41,736 nt of DNA, taken from positions 1 to 41,736 of the forward strand of contig CALCNO010000221.1 in assembly GCA_937897615.1 (NCBI GenBank), written 5' to 3'. The DNA is from an uncultured Anaerolineaceae bacterium (lineage in GTDB: Bacteria; Chloroflexota; Anaerolineae; Anaerolineales; Anaerolineaceae). Numbering within the stretch: the first letter of the stretch is position 1; each line of letters begins with the position of its first letter. Positions 30,542-38,834 of this stretch are shown here, in pieces. The notes under the pieces are model-generated. The model saw only the letters and a program-made list of their open reading frames with translations, searched no databases and was not told the origin of the DNA. The position numbers were made by a program, and so were the translations under genes.

Positions 30542-31936
30542 TTATGGCATGATCCCTGGAACGTAGGATGGGGCTGGCGCCAGCAGATACACCGTGATGC
30601 TGGGGTAGAACTTGCCGTAGAGGGCAAATTCCGCATCGGTATAGCCCAAGTCAATCCAGTTAGGGTTGTAAGGATAATAGCCGGTGTCCGCCACCGTGCC
30701 GATTCCATACCCCGGCACGTACATCTTGGTTCCCTTGAGGAACTGGTACCACGCCAGGCGCACAGCAATGACACCCTTTTGCACCGGCAGGCCGTAAGCT
30801 GTGCCGTAGAGGCATTCGGATACGCCGGAATTGCACGGCGAGTAGGAAGTAGCCGTTACCGTTATGGCGCGATAATACGTGATCGGGCCGTCTGGCGTAT
30901 CCAGCGTCTTGTACACAATTTGCGTACCGTAGCCCACCTGTTGGGTGACCGGCTCCTTGAGCACCACGGTGCCCTCATCGGTGCGTGAGACTTCTTTGCC
31001 ATTTTCATAGCGCACGCGCACGCGCTTGGCCTGCAACCCATACTCGCCTTCTACCTTCACAGTAGTCTGGTCAAGTTCCATCGTGTCATCCGGCACGTAC
31101 TCAACAGTGTAAGGGAGAGTAGATTGCTCCACCAGAACTTCTTCCGTCACACGGATAACCTCTATCCTGCCATCTTCGGGCAACGCCTCCGACTCCGCCG
31201 GCTTGCTGTAGTCCATATCCTGCAAGGCAATGCCGCTTTGCTGCAAAGCCTGCCCCACCGTCTGTGCGGTGGAACTTACCTGCAGCGTCTTGCCATCCAC
31301 GCTGACGGAGACCAGTCGGCCACGGGTGATGGTCACCTCCATGCCGCGTTCCAGTTTCTGCGTCAATGCCGGTGAGACCATATCGCCGTTGTGCAGGGCA
31401 ATCCCTGCTTCCCACAAAGCTGCACCAAGAGTGGCCGCCGTGGAAGCCGCCTGAATGGTCTCCCCATCCACCTGGACGGTAAAAGGAATTGACGGCAGGT
31501 ACTGCAATACCGTGCCGGTTTTTGCCTCCAGAGGAAGATTGGAGCTTATCAAAAGCCCATTCAGCAGATATGCATCATCTTCACCGGGCGTCAGCCCTGC
31601 GGCAGCAACAATCTCAGGGGGTGTGCGGGCCGCAGTGTTCACTGCGATGTTCTTTCCCTCCAGCTCTGCCCACACCCTGATCAGCCCGGCATGGTTGAAG
31701 ATGATCCGGGTGTCCCTGGCAATCCAGGTCCCGGCAGGCGGGATAACTTCATCCAGGGCGCTCACCCTTATTCCGGCGGCCTGCAATGCGCCACGGACCG
31801 TAAGGGCGCGGGTAGTAACAGTTTGCGTAATTCCATCCACCGTCAGCGAAACCGGTCTTGCCATGAGCAGGTAACCTGCCACGACCCCTGCCAGTGGAAT
31901 GAGCAGCCACAAAAAACGTTTGTATTTCGTTTGCAT
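30542..31936 (-). CDS. DUF348-G5-3D domain cell-wall protein (YabE/Rpf-like)
   Basis: A 464-residue membrane-anchored surface protein. One N-terminal transmembrane helix (FLWLLIPLAGVVAGYLL) is followed by several DUF348 repeats (about 28-70, 150-205 and 206-255, plus a weaker one near 75-125), a G5 domain (about 260-345) and a C-terminal 3D domain (about 350-450) with the key Asp motifs VADTG and IDLGYTDAEF. 3D domains in YabE, Sps and some Rpf proteins are lytic transglycosylase-like and open peptidoglycan during growth or resuscitation. It starts at ATG 31936, which is leaderless with TAAAAT 6 nt upstream. It precedes rsmA as in Bacillus and actinobacteria. Confidence 0.93.
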   Translation of the reverse strand: MQTKYKRFLWLLIPLAGVVAGYLLMARPVSLTVDGITQTVTTRALTVRGALQAAGIRVSALDEVIPPAGTWIARDTRIIFNHAGLIRVWAELEGKNIAVNTAARTPPEIVAAAGLTPGEDDAYLLNGLLISSNLPLEAKTGTVLQYLPSIPFTVQVDGETIQAASTAATLGAALWEAGIALHNGDMVSPALTQKLERGMEVTITRGRLVSVSVDGKTLQVSSTAQTVGQALQQSGIALQDMDYSKPAESEALPEDGRIEVIRVTEEVLVEQSTLPYTVEYVPDDTMELDQTTVKVEGEYGLQAKRVRVRYENGKEVSRTDEGTVVLKEPVTQQVGYGTQIVYKTLDTPDGPITYYRAITVTATSYSPCNSGVSECLYGTAYGLPVQKGVIAVRLAWYQFLKGTKMYVPGYGIGTVADTGYYPYNPNWIDLGYTDAEFALYGKFYPSITVYLLAPAPSYVPGIMP

Positions 31937-31942
31937 ACTGCG

Positions 31943-31948
31943 ATTTTA
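31943..31948 (-). promoter_or_regulatory. -10 box of the 3D protein gene, leaderless
   Basis: On the minus strand TAAAAT ends exactly 6 nt before ATG 31936. It lies just below the terminator of the upstream NBR1-like gene. Confidence 0.6.
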
Positions 31949-31952
31949 ACCG

Positions 31953-31980
31953 AAAAAAGAGAGCCCTGGCGGGCTCTCTT
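31953..31980 (-). terminator. Intrinsic terminator after the NBR1-Ig-like lipoprotein gene
   Basis: AAGAGAGCCC (31957-31966) / GGGCTCTCTT (31971-31980) form a 10-bp stem with a 4-nt loop. The A-run at 31953-31958 reads as TTTTTT after the stem on the minus strand. Confidence 0.92.
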
Positions 31981-31998
31981 CTTCAGGTTGTTTTTGAG

Positions 31999-33186
31999 TT
32001 ATTTGATGATGCGGGGGTTAACCCACTGTGCCCAGTCCTGGTCGGGGGAGCCATTGGTGACCACCTGGAGGACAACATTGATCTTCTTGCCGGCTAAAGC
32101 CGAAAGATCCACATCCACAGCCAGAGGAGCATCTGCATATTTAATATCCCACTGTGCAAGCTGCTTCAAGCCTGCCACGCCATCCTCATAGTAACGCAGG
32201 AAGTAACGCACGTTGCAGGCGGCTCCGCCCTGGCGGCATCCTAAGGTCGCGCGGAATTTCATGCCGTTTTCGATCGTGATCAACGGGTAGATGCCGGCAA
32301 TGGAACCACCGTCAATCCACTGCGGATGGGTCACCAGTGCCACACCGTTATAGGTTGTGCCATCAGACAGCACCGGGTTATCATTGCGAACCACGTAACC
32401 ACTGGAATCAGAAGTGCTGCCCGGGCATGCCAGGTTTGCACCCCCTGAAGCGTTTTTCCAGGTGGCTGCGCAGTAGTTATCGCCAAAGCTGTAAGACAGG
32501 ATTTCAAGCGGGAAAATGGGCAGAATTCCCCCGCTAACCAGCGTAGGCAGGAGCATGATCTTGGTTACCTTGATCTGCGCAAAAACAGGGGCGTTGAAGG
32601 TGCTACCGGTGCCAAAGAGCAAACCGGTATCGCTGCGCAGCATAAAGTAGGTAGTGTACTCACCATTATCTGCCGGCGATTTGAGCGAGACCGAAAGATC
32701 CACCGTCGCTCCGGGGGCCACAGTCCCCAACAAAGCGGTCGCGGCAGCTTCACTCATGTGGTCACCACTGGAATAAACTACGGCGTAACTTGTATTCCAG
32801 GTGCAGGTGCCAACGTTCTGGATACGCCAGGTCTTGGTGAAGGCAACATTGGGCAGATAAACACTGCCATCCGGCACGGTCACGTCCTCGATCCATTTGG
32901 CCCGGTTACAGGTATCCTGGGTCGGCACCGGTGTGGGAGGAACAGCCGTAGGAGCCACAGTTGGCAAAGCCGCCGTGGGCAAAGCCATGCTGGTGGCAGT
33001 CGGCAGTGCTGACTGCACAGTTGGGGTTGCTGCTCCGCTGGAATTCAAAGCGCTCAGGGTTTGCGCAACCGAAGTATTGACTGCATTTTCATCTACCGGT
33101 AAATTTTGTCCTGATGGGAAACTACATGATGCAAGCCCTGTCGCCAGTACAAAAACTACGGTTAAGGCCTTTACAAGTGTTTTCAT
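31999..33186 (-). CDS. Surface lipoprotein with NBR1-Ig-like domain
   Basis: A 395-residue lipoprotein. The lipobox is GLASC (C21), followed by a Ser/Thr/Pro-rich linker (about 25-110), an NBR1-type Ig-like domain (about 115-220) with the typical KTWRIQNVGTCTWNTSY and a C-terminal jelly-roll-like region (about 240-395) containing several Cys. NBR1-Ig domains are common in Chloroflexota and other bacterial surface proteins, and the C-terminal part may bind a carbohydrate. The start uses ATG 33186 with AAAGGAGA upstream; the ORF could run further but lacks a site. It is followed by its own terminator. Confidence 0.85.
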   Translation of the reverse strand: MKTLVKALTVVFVLATGLASCSFPSGQNLPVDENAVNTSVAQTLSALNSSGAATPTVQSALPTATSMALPTAALPTVAPTAVPPTPVPTQDTCNRAKWIEDVTVPDGSVYLPNVAFTKTWRIQNVGTCTWNTSYAVVYSSGDHMSEAAATALLGTVAPGATVDLSVSLKSPADNGEYTTYFMLRSDTGLLFGTGSTFNAPVFAQIKVTKIMLLPTLVSGGILPIFPLEILSYSFGDNYCAATWKNASGGANLACPGSTSDSSGYVVRNDNPVLSDGTTYNGVALVTHPQWIDGGSIAGIYPLITIENGMKFRATLGCRQGGAACNVRYFLRYYEDGVAGLKQLAQWDIKYADAPLAVDVDLSALAGKKINVVLQVVTNGSPDQDWAQWVNPRIIK

Positions 33187-33264
33187 TTGTTCTCCTTTAT
33201 AAATATATCCACCTCTTACCAATTAACATTATATATGGTCATCATTGCTTTTGTTCCTGTGAAT

Positions 33265-33306
33265 TAATGACCTGAACCGGTGTCACCTCACCGGTTCAGG
33301 TCATTA
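33265..33306. repeat. 18-bp perfect inverted repeat
   Basis: TAATGACCTGAACCGGTG (33265-33282) and its exact complement (33289-33306) flank a 6-nt loop. No T-run adjoins either side. It may be a second terminator element for the OppA gene or a protein-binding palindrome. Confidence 0.7.
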
Positions 33307-33352
33307 GGAGGAATTAAGATGCCGAAAAATAAAAATCAATGATTGCAGGTTT

Positions 33353-33383
33353 ACGGGGCTGCTGGTATTCCCACCAGCCCCGT
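33353..33383 (-). terminator. Hairpin downstream of the OppA-type gene
   Basis: ACGGGG (33353-33358) / CCCCGT (33378-33383) with CTGGT / ACCAG inside form a bulged stem 14 nt after the stop. No immediate T-run, so it is a weak or stabilising terminator. Confidence 0.55.
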
Positions 33384-33396
33384 AGAGAAAGCTGTA

Positions 33397-35076
33397 TTAC
33401 CTTTCGATGGTGATAGTAAGGGGATCCATCTGCCCGGGCCATCCGGCATCCATACCAGTGGTCTGTACGCCCTTCACCCAGGGTTTGATCAGGTACGAGT
33501 TGACGCTGTTGAACATGAACGCGGTCACCACGTCGTCAACGAGCATCTTCTGCGCCTGGTTGTAGAGTTCCATGCGCTTGGCAGGATCAGTTTCGATATC
33601 CGCCTGGTGCATCACCTCATCCAGCGCGGTGTTGGAGTACCCGTACTTTTGTGCATAGGGTGAGCTTGACATCCAGTAGATACTAAGCCAGTTCTGTGGG
33701 TCAGGATAGTCCGCGCACCAGCCAAGGTAGAAGGTCTGGGGCATGGTCTCTTTTTCCTTCACCAGCGCAGTGTAGGTGGTGGCTTCGGTAGGATTGAGCT
33801 TCACATCCACACCCAGGCTCTCCTTCCAGTTATTTGCCAACCACTCAAAACGAGTGCGGTTGCGTGGGGTGTCGCTGAAGGTCAGGGTGATCTCAGGCAG
33901 GTTTTCAATGCTGCCGTAAGAGGATTCAGCAATTGCCTGCTTGGCCTTTTCAGGATCGTACCCCCAGCGATCTTCCGTGGCATCGTACCCAGGCCACCCA
34001 TCAGGAATCCAGGTGAGGGTTGGTGTGCCCAGCCCTTTCATCACATCCTGCACCCATGCATCACGATCAGTGGCATAGGCAAAGGCCTCGCGCACTTTCT
34101 CATCGGTGAAGGGTTCCTTGAACGGCGGGAAGAAGAAGGCGTAAGTGCAGGAACCGGGATAGATATTCATCTGATCCTTTAAGGTATCGTCGGCCTGAAC
34201 AGTCTGCAAATCTTCTGCCGCCAGAGGAACAACATCAAACTCATCGTTCTTGTAGGCTTCAAAAGCAACCGCCGAATCAACGATGAAGCGCATTTCAAGG
34301 TTGAACTTGGGGGTGCCACGCCAGTAGTAGGGGTTGGGCTCAAAATTCATGGAGGTGCTCTGTTCCATCGCCACCATCTTGAAAGGCCCATTGCCAACAT
34401 GGTTCGTAGCAGTTAACCACCAGGTGTCCCCGGCGGCTTCGATGATCTCCTGCTTAACCGGATAGGCAATCCACATGTAGAGCAAGGTGTGCATGTACGG
34501 GGTAGGCTGCTTCATGCTGATCTTGAGCGTGAGGCAATCCTTCTGCTCGTAATCTGTGCAAGCTGCGCCCTTGGAATCCAACGCTTTGATCCCTACCTGG
34601 TCCTTCAGGCCCTGCAACACAGCCGGGTCGGCGGCGGGGTCGGCTGACCGGTATTCCAACGCGCCAACCACCGTATCGATCGCGCCGGAGTACTCACCCG
34701 CCGTGTTGGGGTCCAACAAGCGGAACAGCGCGTACTCAAACCGTTTTGCGTTTAGCAGAGTTCCGTCGCTGTATTTCAGGTTCTGGCGGATAGTAAACGT
34801 AATTTCCGTGGCGTCGGCGTTATATTCCCACTTTTCTGCCGCGCCCGGTTCAGTTTCCAGTTTCGTGTTCAAACGTGTGAGTCCCTCATAGATATTCATG
34901 AGGGTGGCGATCTCATTCACGAATGAGCTTTTTTGCGGGTCGATCATATCCGGGAAAGTTCCCATATTAACCCGCAGGGTCTGGCTTGGGGCTGCCGGTG
35001 CTTTTTGGCAGGCCGAGAGTACCATTGCCAGAACCACAATCAGGGCGACTACGGTAAACCAACGACTTGATTTCAT
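33397..35076 (-). CDS. Oligopeptide-type ABC transporter substrate-binding lipoprotein (orphan)
   Basis: A 559-residue SBP_bac_5 (OppA/DppA) lipoprotein. Signal peptide to lipobox LSAC (C23), then the large two-lobe binding fold with VNMGTFPDMIDPQKS, NIYEGLTRL and the family's C-terminal TFYLGWCADYPDPQNW and ANNWKESLGVDVKL segments. It binds peptides or other oligomers in the extracytoplasmic space. GGAGGAG precedes the ATG. No permease or ATPase gene of this type is beside it, so it must use a transporter elsewhere or act as a sensor. It is divergent from the LAL regulator, which may control it. Confidence 0.93.
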   Translation of the reverse strand: MKSSRWFTVVALIVVLAMVLSACQKAPAAPSQTLRVNMGTFPDMIDPQKSSFVNEIATLMNIYEGLTRLNTKLETEPGAAEKWEYNADATEITFTIRQNLKYSDGTLLNAKRFEYALFRLLDPNTAGEYSGAIDTVVGALEYRSADPAADPAVLQGLKDQVGIKALDSKGAACTDYEQKDCLTLKISMKQPTPYMHTLLYMWIAYPVKQEIIEAAGDTWWLTATNHVGNGPFKMVAMEQSTSMNFEPNPYYWRGTPKFNLEMRFIVDSAVAFEAYKNDEFDVVPLAAEDLQTVQADDTLKDQMNIYPGSCTYAFFFPPFKEPFTDEKVREAFAYATDRDAWVQDVMKGLGTPTLTWIPDGWPGYDATEDRWGYDPEKAKQAIAESSYGSIENLPEITLTFSDTPRNRTRFEWLANNWKESLGVDVKLNPTEATTYTALVKEKETMPQTFYLGWCADYPDPQNWLSIYWMSSSPYAQKYGYSNTALDEVMHQADIETDPAKRMELYNQAQKMLVDDVVTAFMFNSVNSYLIKPWVKGVQTTGMDAGWPGQMDPLTITIER

Positions 35077-35404
35077 AAAGATCTCCTCCGTTTCATTTAG
35101 TGAATACCTCTCCGTGCGTGGTGCTAAAAATGATCTCTACATTCCTCCTTTTGATGTCCTGGTGAATTGCCTTAAATGCCGGCAACTATTCCATCCGGCA
35201 CTTGTTGTGGTGAATTAATCATAAGGATTGGCGAGTCAGGTTTCTTCCCCCGAAGTGGGTAGATAATTTCAGTCAAAATGTTAAACAAGGATTAATCCCC
35301 TCATATAGATTTAATATTTGAGCGAATACTTGTAGATATCTTTTCAGTTTCTCGCGGGCATTATTGACAACCTTTTCCATAGGCGCACGGCCAATAGGGA
35401 GAAT
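35077..35404. other. Intergenic regulatory region between OppA and LAL regulator genes
   Basis: This 328-bp gap has no gene. It holds two copies of GGTGAATT (35161-35168 and 35209-35216), a TGCCGG/CCGGCA inverted repeat near 35178-35200 and a TTGACA at 35364-35369. No good -10 box follows that TTGACA at 17 bp. The features suggest divergent promoters with operator sites for the regulator or another protein. Confidence 0.4.
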
Positions 35405-38095
35405 ATGGAAAAATCACATCCCCCCCAGGAATATTCTTTACTGGCTTCCAAAATTCAATTGCCTTTGTTGAAGCCTGATATCATCACGCGCCATCACCTG
35501 ATTGCCAAACTAGACCGGCTCCTGACCCCCCAGGCTAACATCGCCCTTATTCTTGCCCCGCCCGGTTTCGGGAAAACTTCTCTGGTGAGCGCGTGGGCGC
35601 ACCTTCAGGAAAAGAAAGTCGCCTGGGTGACCATTGAGGAAAGCGAAAACAACCCTGCCTCATTCTTCCAGTACTTTTCTACTGCCCTCACAAGTGCGCT
35701 CCCCAGGTTTGAAAATCCATTTGTATCTGCGGGCACGACGCCATCCGAGGCAGAGTGCCACAGGAACCTGGTGACACTGCTTAACAAAATCGCTGCGCTA
35801 GATCAGAATTTGATCATCGTGCTGGATGATCTGCACCACGTCACCAATCCTTTTACTCAGCAGGAACTCTATTTCTTCGTCGAGCATCTTCCGGCAAATT
35901 TAAAAATGATCGTTACCAGCCAGCACGAACCAGACTGGCCCTTGCTAAAAATGAAAGCAGCCGGGAGCTTAATAGAGATACGCGCTGGCGATCTGGCGTT
36001 TTCCTGTGCGGAAGCAAGCGAATTACTGCGCAAGATGAGCGTGCGCAGTTTTACAGAAGCCGAGGTACAAGATCTGGTTACCCGGTCAGAGGGATGGGTT
36101 TTTGGGCTTCAACTGGCCGCCATCGCCGCTTCCGAGAAAAGCGGCTCGCATCTGCAGGAAACTCATGATCAATATGTAAGCGAGTACCTGTTCTCAGAAG
36201 TTTTTAGCACACTGCCCTCCGAATTGCAGGATTTCTTGTTGGAAATTTCTATTCTGGACACGTTGCATGCAGACCTGTGCGCATACATCACCAACCGCAG
36301 CAACGCCCAACAACTCCTGGCCTCACTGGAGCGAAGAAACCTGTTCCTGCTGCCAGTTGGCGGTCAAAATGACTGGCACCGCTTTCACCATTTATTCCTT
36401 GAACTTTTGCGCACCAGACATCACCAGCTGCCAGAAAGCAAAAAACTGATGCTGCATACGAAAGCCAGCGAGTGGTATGAGAAGCACGGTTTTATTACTG
36501 CTGCGGTTGATCACGCGCTTCGTGCAGAATCTTACGACCGGGTTGTTACGCTGGTAGAAAAGAATCTCTTCCAACTGCTTGACCAATCCGAATTGATCAA
36601 ACAATCCGAACTTGTCAGCCAGCTGCCTGCCACAATCCTTCACTCCAGGCCGGAGCTATCCATCGCAAACGCCTGGCTGCTGGCCTACAGCGGCGATTGC
36701 GCGCAGGCAGAAAAACATCTGCAAGATGCGCAGGAGTCGCTTGATCGGACGAACAATAGAACCAACCAGAGAGCGTTAACTGGGAAGATCTTGGCTGTAA
36801 GGTCTTACCTCCATTGGCTGCGTGGCGAAGACGATAAAATCATCAAGGCTGCCTCACAGGCACTCATCAATCTGAGCCCTGATGACCGCATGAACCGCAG
36901 CATCACACTGATTTCGCTTGGCGAAGCCCTTGAAAACAGCGCCCAGTTAGCCGAAGCCCTTGAGGTGTATGGCGAAGCAATCGAAAACAGCTGTCTTGAG
37001 GATTGCACCCACGTCTACATCATGGCCAGTGCGGCAAAAATACGCCTGATGTTTTTCCTGGGCCAAATGCGCCAGGCAGATCAAATGGCAACCAGCACGA
37101 TCAAAAAAGTGCTTGAGAAAATCCCCGATAGGGCAGACCGGTATAGCGCCCTAGGAAATATCTACGCCCATCAGGCAGAGATCCATCGGGGTTGGAACAA
37201 CCTTGAACATGCCCTGGAGTTGGCGTTGGAAGGCGTGCGCCTGGGACAAAAATGGGGGCACGCAGACACCACCATCACCACCCGCGGCGTTGAGGCAGCA
37301 ATCTTGTGGTCAATGCGTGAAAAGAAAGAGGCTCTTGCCATCTTCAAGGAATTACGTAAACAGGCAGCCCAGGTTTCTGATTGGTACCTCAACTATCTGG
37401 ATGCCTACTTGATCCTCCTGGGGGTTGAACCGGAGCAGGTAAAAAACTCAAGCCGCTGGATGAATCTAAATACACCGGTTACAGAAAACGATTTTAACTA
37501 CCCTGATTTGATAATGTGCCGCGCGCGCGTGAGGATGTTGTGCACAAACGGTCAATACACCGAAGCCCTGTCATGGCTGGATCTGGTGCGCCGGGAAGTG
37601 GAAAAAGCCGGCAACCCGTTATTGATCGCCGATACGCAGGTAATGCAGGCCATTTGTCAGTACCGGCTTGGTGATACAGAGTTGGCAAAAGTTAACCTAA
37701 CCGCAGCATTGAGTTGGATCGGGGCGGAACAAACCTACTCCATCATTCTGGATAAGGGGAAAAATGCTGCCGAATTAATCGCACATTTCACCTTCGCCTC
37801 TCCCCTGAGCGACCTGGTCAGCGCACTTTTAAGAATGGTAAAAGAACGGGAGGAGAAAGACATCATCCTCAACGGAGAAGAAGTTATAAAGAACAAAGAC
37901 ACAGGCCTGAGCGCACGTGAAAGGGAAATTCTCAGTTATCTGGCAACCCACAAAAGCAGTACAGAGATCGCCAAAGAGTTGATGGTTTCTCCTAACACTG
38001 TACGCTTTCACATCAAAAGCATCTACAACAAGCTGGACGTTCATTCTCGCGATGAGGCAGTTGACTCAGCCAGAAACCAGGGTTTTCTTGCATAA
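35405..38095 (+). CDS. LuxR family transcriptional regulator, MalT-like (LAL) ATPase
   Basis: An 896-residue STAND-type regulator. The N-terminal NTPase has Walker A APPGFGKTS (51-59) and Walker B LIIVLDD (136-142), then a winged-helix region, a long helical TPR-like sensor superhelix (about 350-810), and a C-terminal LuxR HTH (about 835-890; LSAREREILSYLATHKSS with NTVRFHIKSIYNKL). MalT-type proteins bind an inducer and ATP, oligomerise and activate transcription. GGGAGA precedes the ATG. The divergent OppA-type lipoprotein gene is the obvious candidate target; the inducer is unknown. Confidence 0.95.
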   Translation: MEKSHPPQEYSLLASKIQLPLLKPDIITRHHLIAKLDRLLTPQANIALILAPPGFGKTSLVSAWAHLQEKKVAWVTIEESENNPASFFQYFSTALTSALPRFENPFVSAGTTPSEAECHRNLVTLLNKIAALDQNLIIVLDDLHHVTNPFTQQELYFFVEHLPANLKMIVTSQHEPDWPLLKMKAAGSLIEIRAGDLAFSCAEASELLRKMSVRSFTEAEVQDLVTRSEGWVFGLQLAAIAASEKSGSHLQETHDQYVSEYLFSEVFSTLPSELQDFLLEISILDTLHADLCAYITNRSNAQQLLASLERRNLFLLPVGGQNDWHRFHHLFLELLRTRHHQLPESKKLMLHTKASEWYEKHGFITAAVDHALRAESYDRVVTLVEKNLFQLLDQSELIKQSELVSQLPATILHSRPELSIANAWLLAYSGDCAQAEKHLQDAQESLDRTNNRTNQRALTGKILAVRSYLHWLRGEDDKIIKAASQALINLSPDDRMNRSITLISLGEALENSAQLAEALEVYGEAIENSCLEDCTHVYIMASAAKIRLMFFLGQMRQADQMATSTIKKVLEKIPDRADRYSALGNIYAHQAEIHRGWNNLEHALELALEGVRLGQKWGHADTTITTRGVEAAILWSMREKKEALAIFKELRKQAAQVSDWYLNYLDAYLILLGVEPEQVKNSSRWMNLNTPVTENDFNYPDLIMCRARVRMLCTNGQYTEALSWLDLVRREVEKAGNPLLIADTQVMQAICQYRLGDTELAKVNLTAALSWIGAEQTYSIILDKGKNAAELIAHFTFASPLSDLVSALLRMVKEREEKDIILNGEEVIKNKDTGLSAREREILSYLATHKSSTEIAKELMVSPNTVRFHIKSIYNKLDVHSRDEAVDSARNQGFLA

Positions 38096-38248
38096 TCCCC
38101 CGCGCCAGCAATAAGTGCTTTTTATCATTTTTGCTCCTCCAGATTCACTTCAATCAGGTTTCCTTCGTCCTCAAAAGTTGAATTCATCCCGCAAATGGGC
38201 TATGATAAGAAATGATTAACCATTTATAGTTACCCAATTGGAGGACAA

Positions 38249-38689
38249 ATGGCTACTGTTGGCACAATGTTGGAAAACAAGGGGCGCATGGTGTTCTCAC
38301 TCACACCTGAGGCCACCATCCTGGATGCTCTAAAGCTGATGGCAGAAAAAGAGATTGGCGCAGTGCTTGTCATGGAAAACGATGCCGTCAAAGGTATTTT
38401 CTCCGAACGCGATTATGCCCGGCGCGGCGCTCTGGTGGGCAAAACCCTTGACACCAAGTTGAAAGAGGTGATGACCACAAAAATCTTCTATGTCTCGCCA
38501 GACCAATCGGCTGAAGCCTGCCTGGCGCAGATGTCCGATAAACACATCCGTCACCTGCCGGTGCTCAAAGACAACAAAGTCATCGGTGTGATCTCCATTG
38601 GAGACATTGTCAAAACGGTGATCCAGGACAAGGAAGAACTGATCCGCGGGCTAGAGAACTTTATCCTCGGCCAGGACTTGCACCAGTAA
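38249..38689 (+). CDS. CBS domain pair protein
   Basis: A 146-residue stand-alone pair of CBS domains (about 8-65 and 75-135), with repeats IGAVLVMENDAVKGIFSERD and IRHLPVLKDNKVIGVISIGD. CBS pairs bind adenine nucleotides and regulate partner enzymes or channels. A GGAGG site precedes the ATG. It is followed by a terminator, so it is monocistronic and its partner is not evident here. Confidence 0.93.
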   Translation: MATVGTMLENKGRMVFSLTPEATILDALKLMAEKEIGAVLVMENDAVKGIFSERDYARRGALVGKTLDTKLKEVMTTKIFYVSPDQSAEACLAQMSDKHIRHLPVLKDNKVIGVISIGDIVKTVIQDKEELIRGLENFILGQDLHQ

Positions 38690-38705
38690 AAAAAGTTCAC
38701 GAGTT

Positions 38706-38740
38706 TGCGGCTTGCAGATGCAAGCCGCATTCTGTTTTAA
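38706..38740 (+). terminator. Intrinsic terminator after the CBS gene
   Basis: TGCGGCTTGC (38706-38715) / GCAAGCCGCA (38720-38729) form a 10-bp stem with a 4-nt loop followed by TTCTGTTTTAA. Confidence 0.8.
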
Positions 38741-38752
38741 ACCCCTCAATGC

Positions 38753-38758
38753 TATAAT
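38753..38758 (+). promoter_or_regulatory. -10 box of the M20 peptidase gene
   Basis: Perfect TATAAT preceded by TGC (extended -10) just after the CBS terminator. The leader to ATG 38835 would be about 70 nt. Confidence 0.55.
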
Positions 38759-38834
38759 CCAGATTGCAGTTCAAGCGGATTCACTTCTTCACCGCCAAAA
38801 TTGCCCACACACCATAATACATTGCGAGGTAAAT

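Noticed and set aside
35364..35404. TTGACA before the LAL gene as a standard promoter
   Set aside because: No acceptable -10 is found at 16-18 bp, so a sigma-70 promoter is not claimed there.
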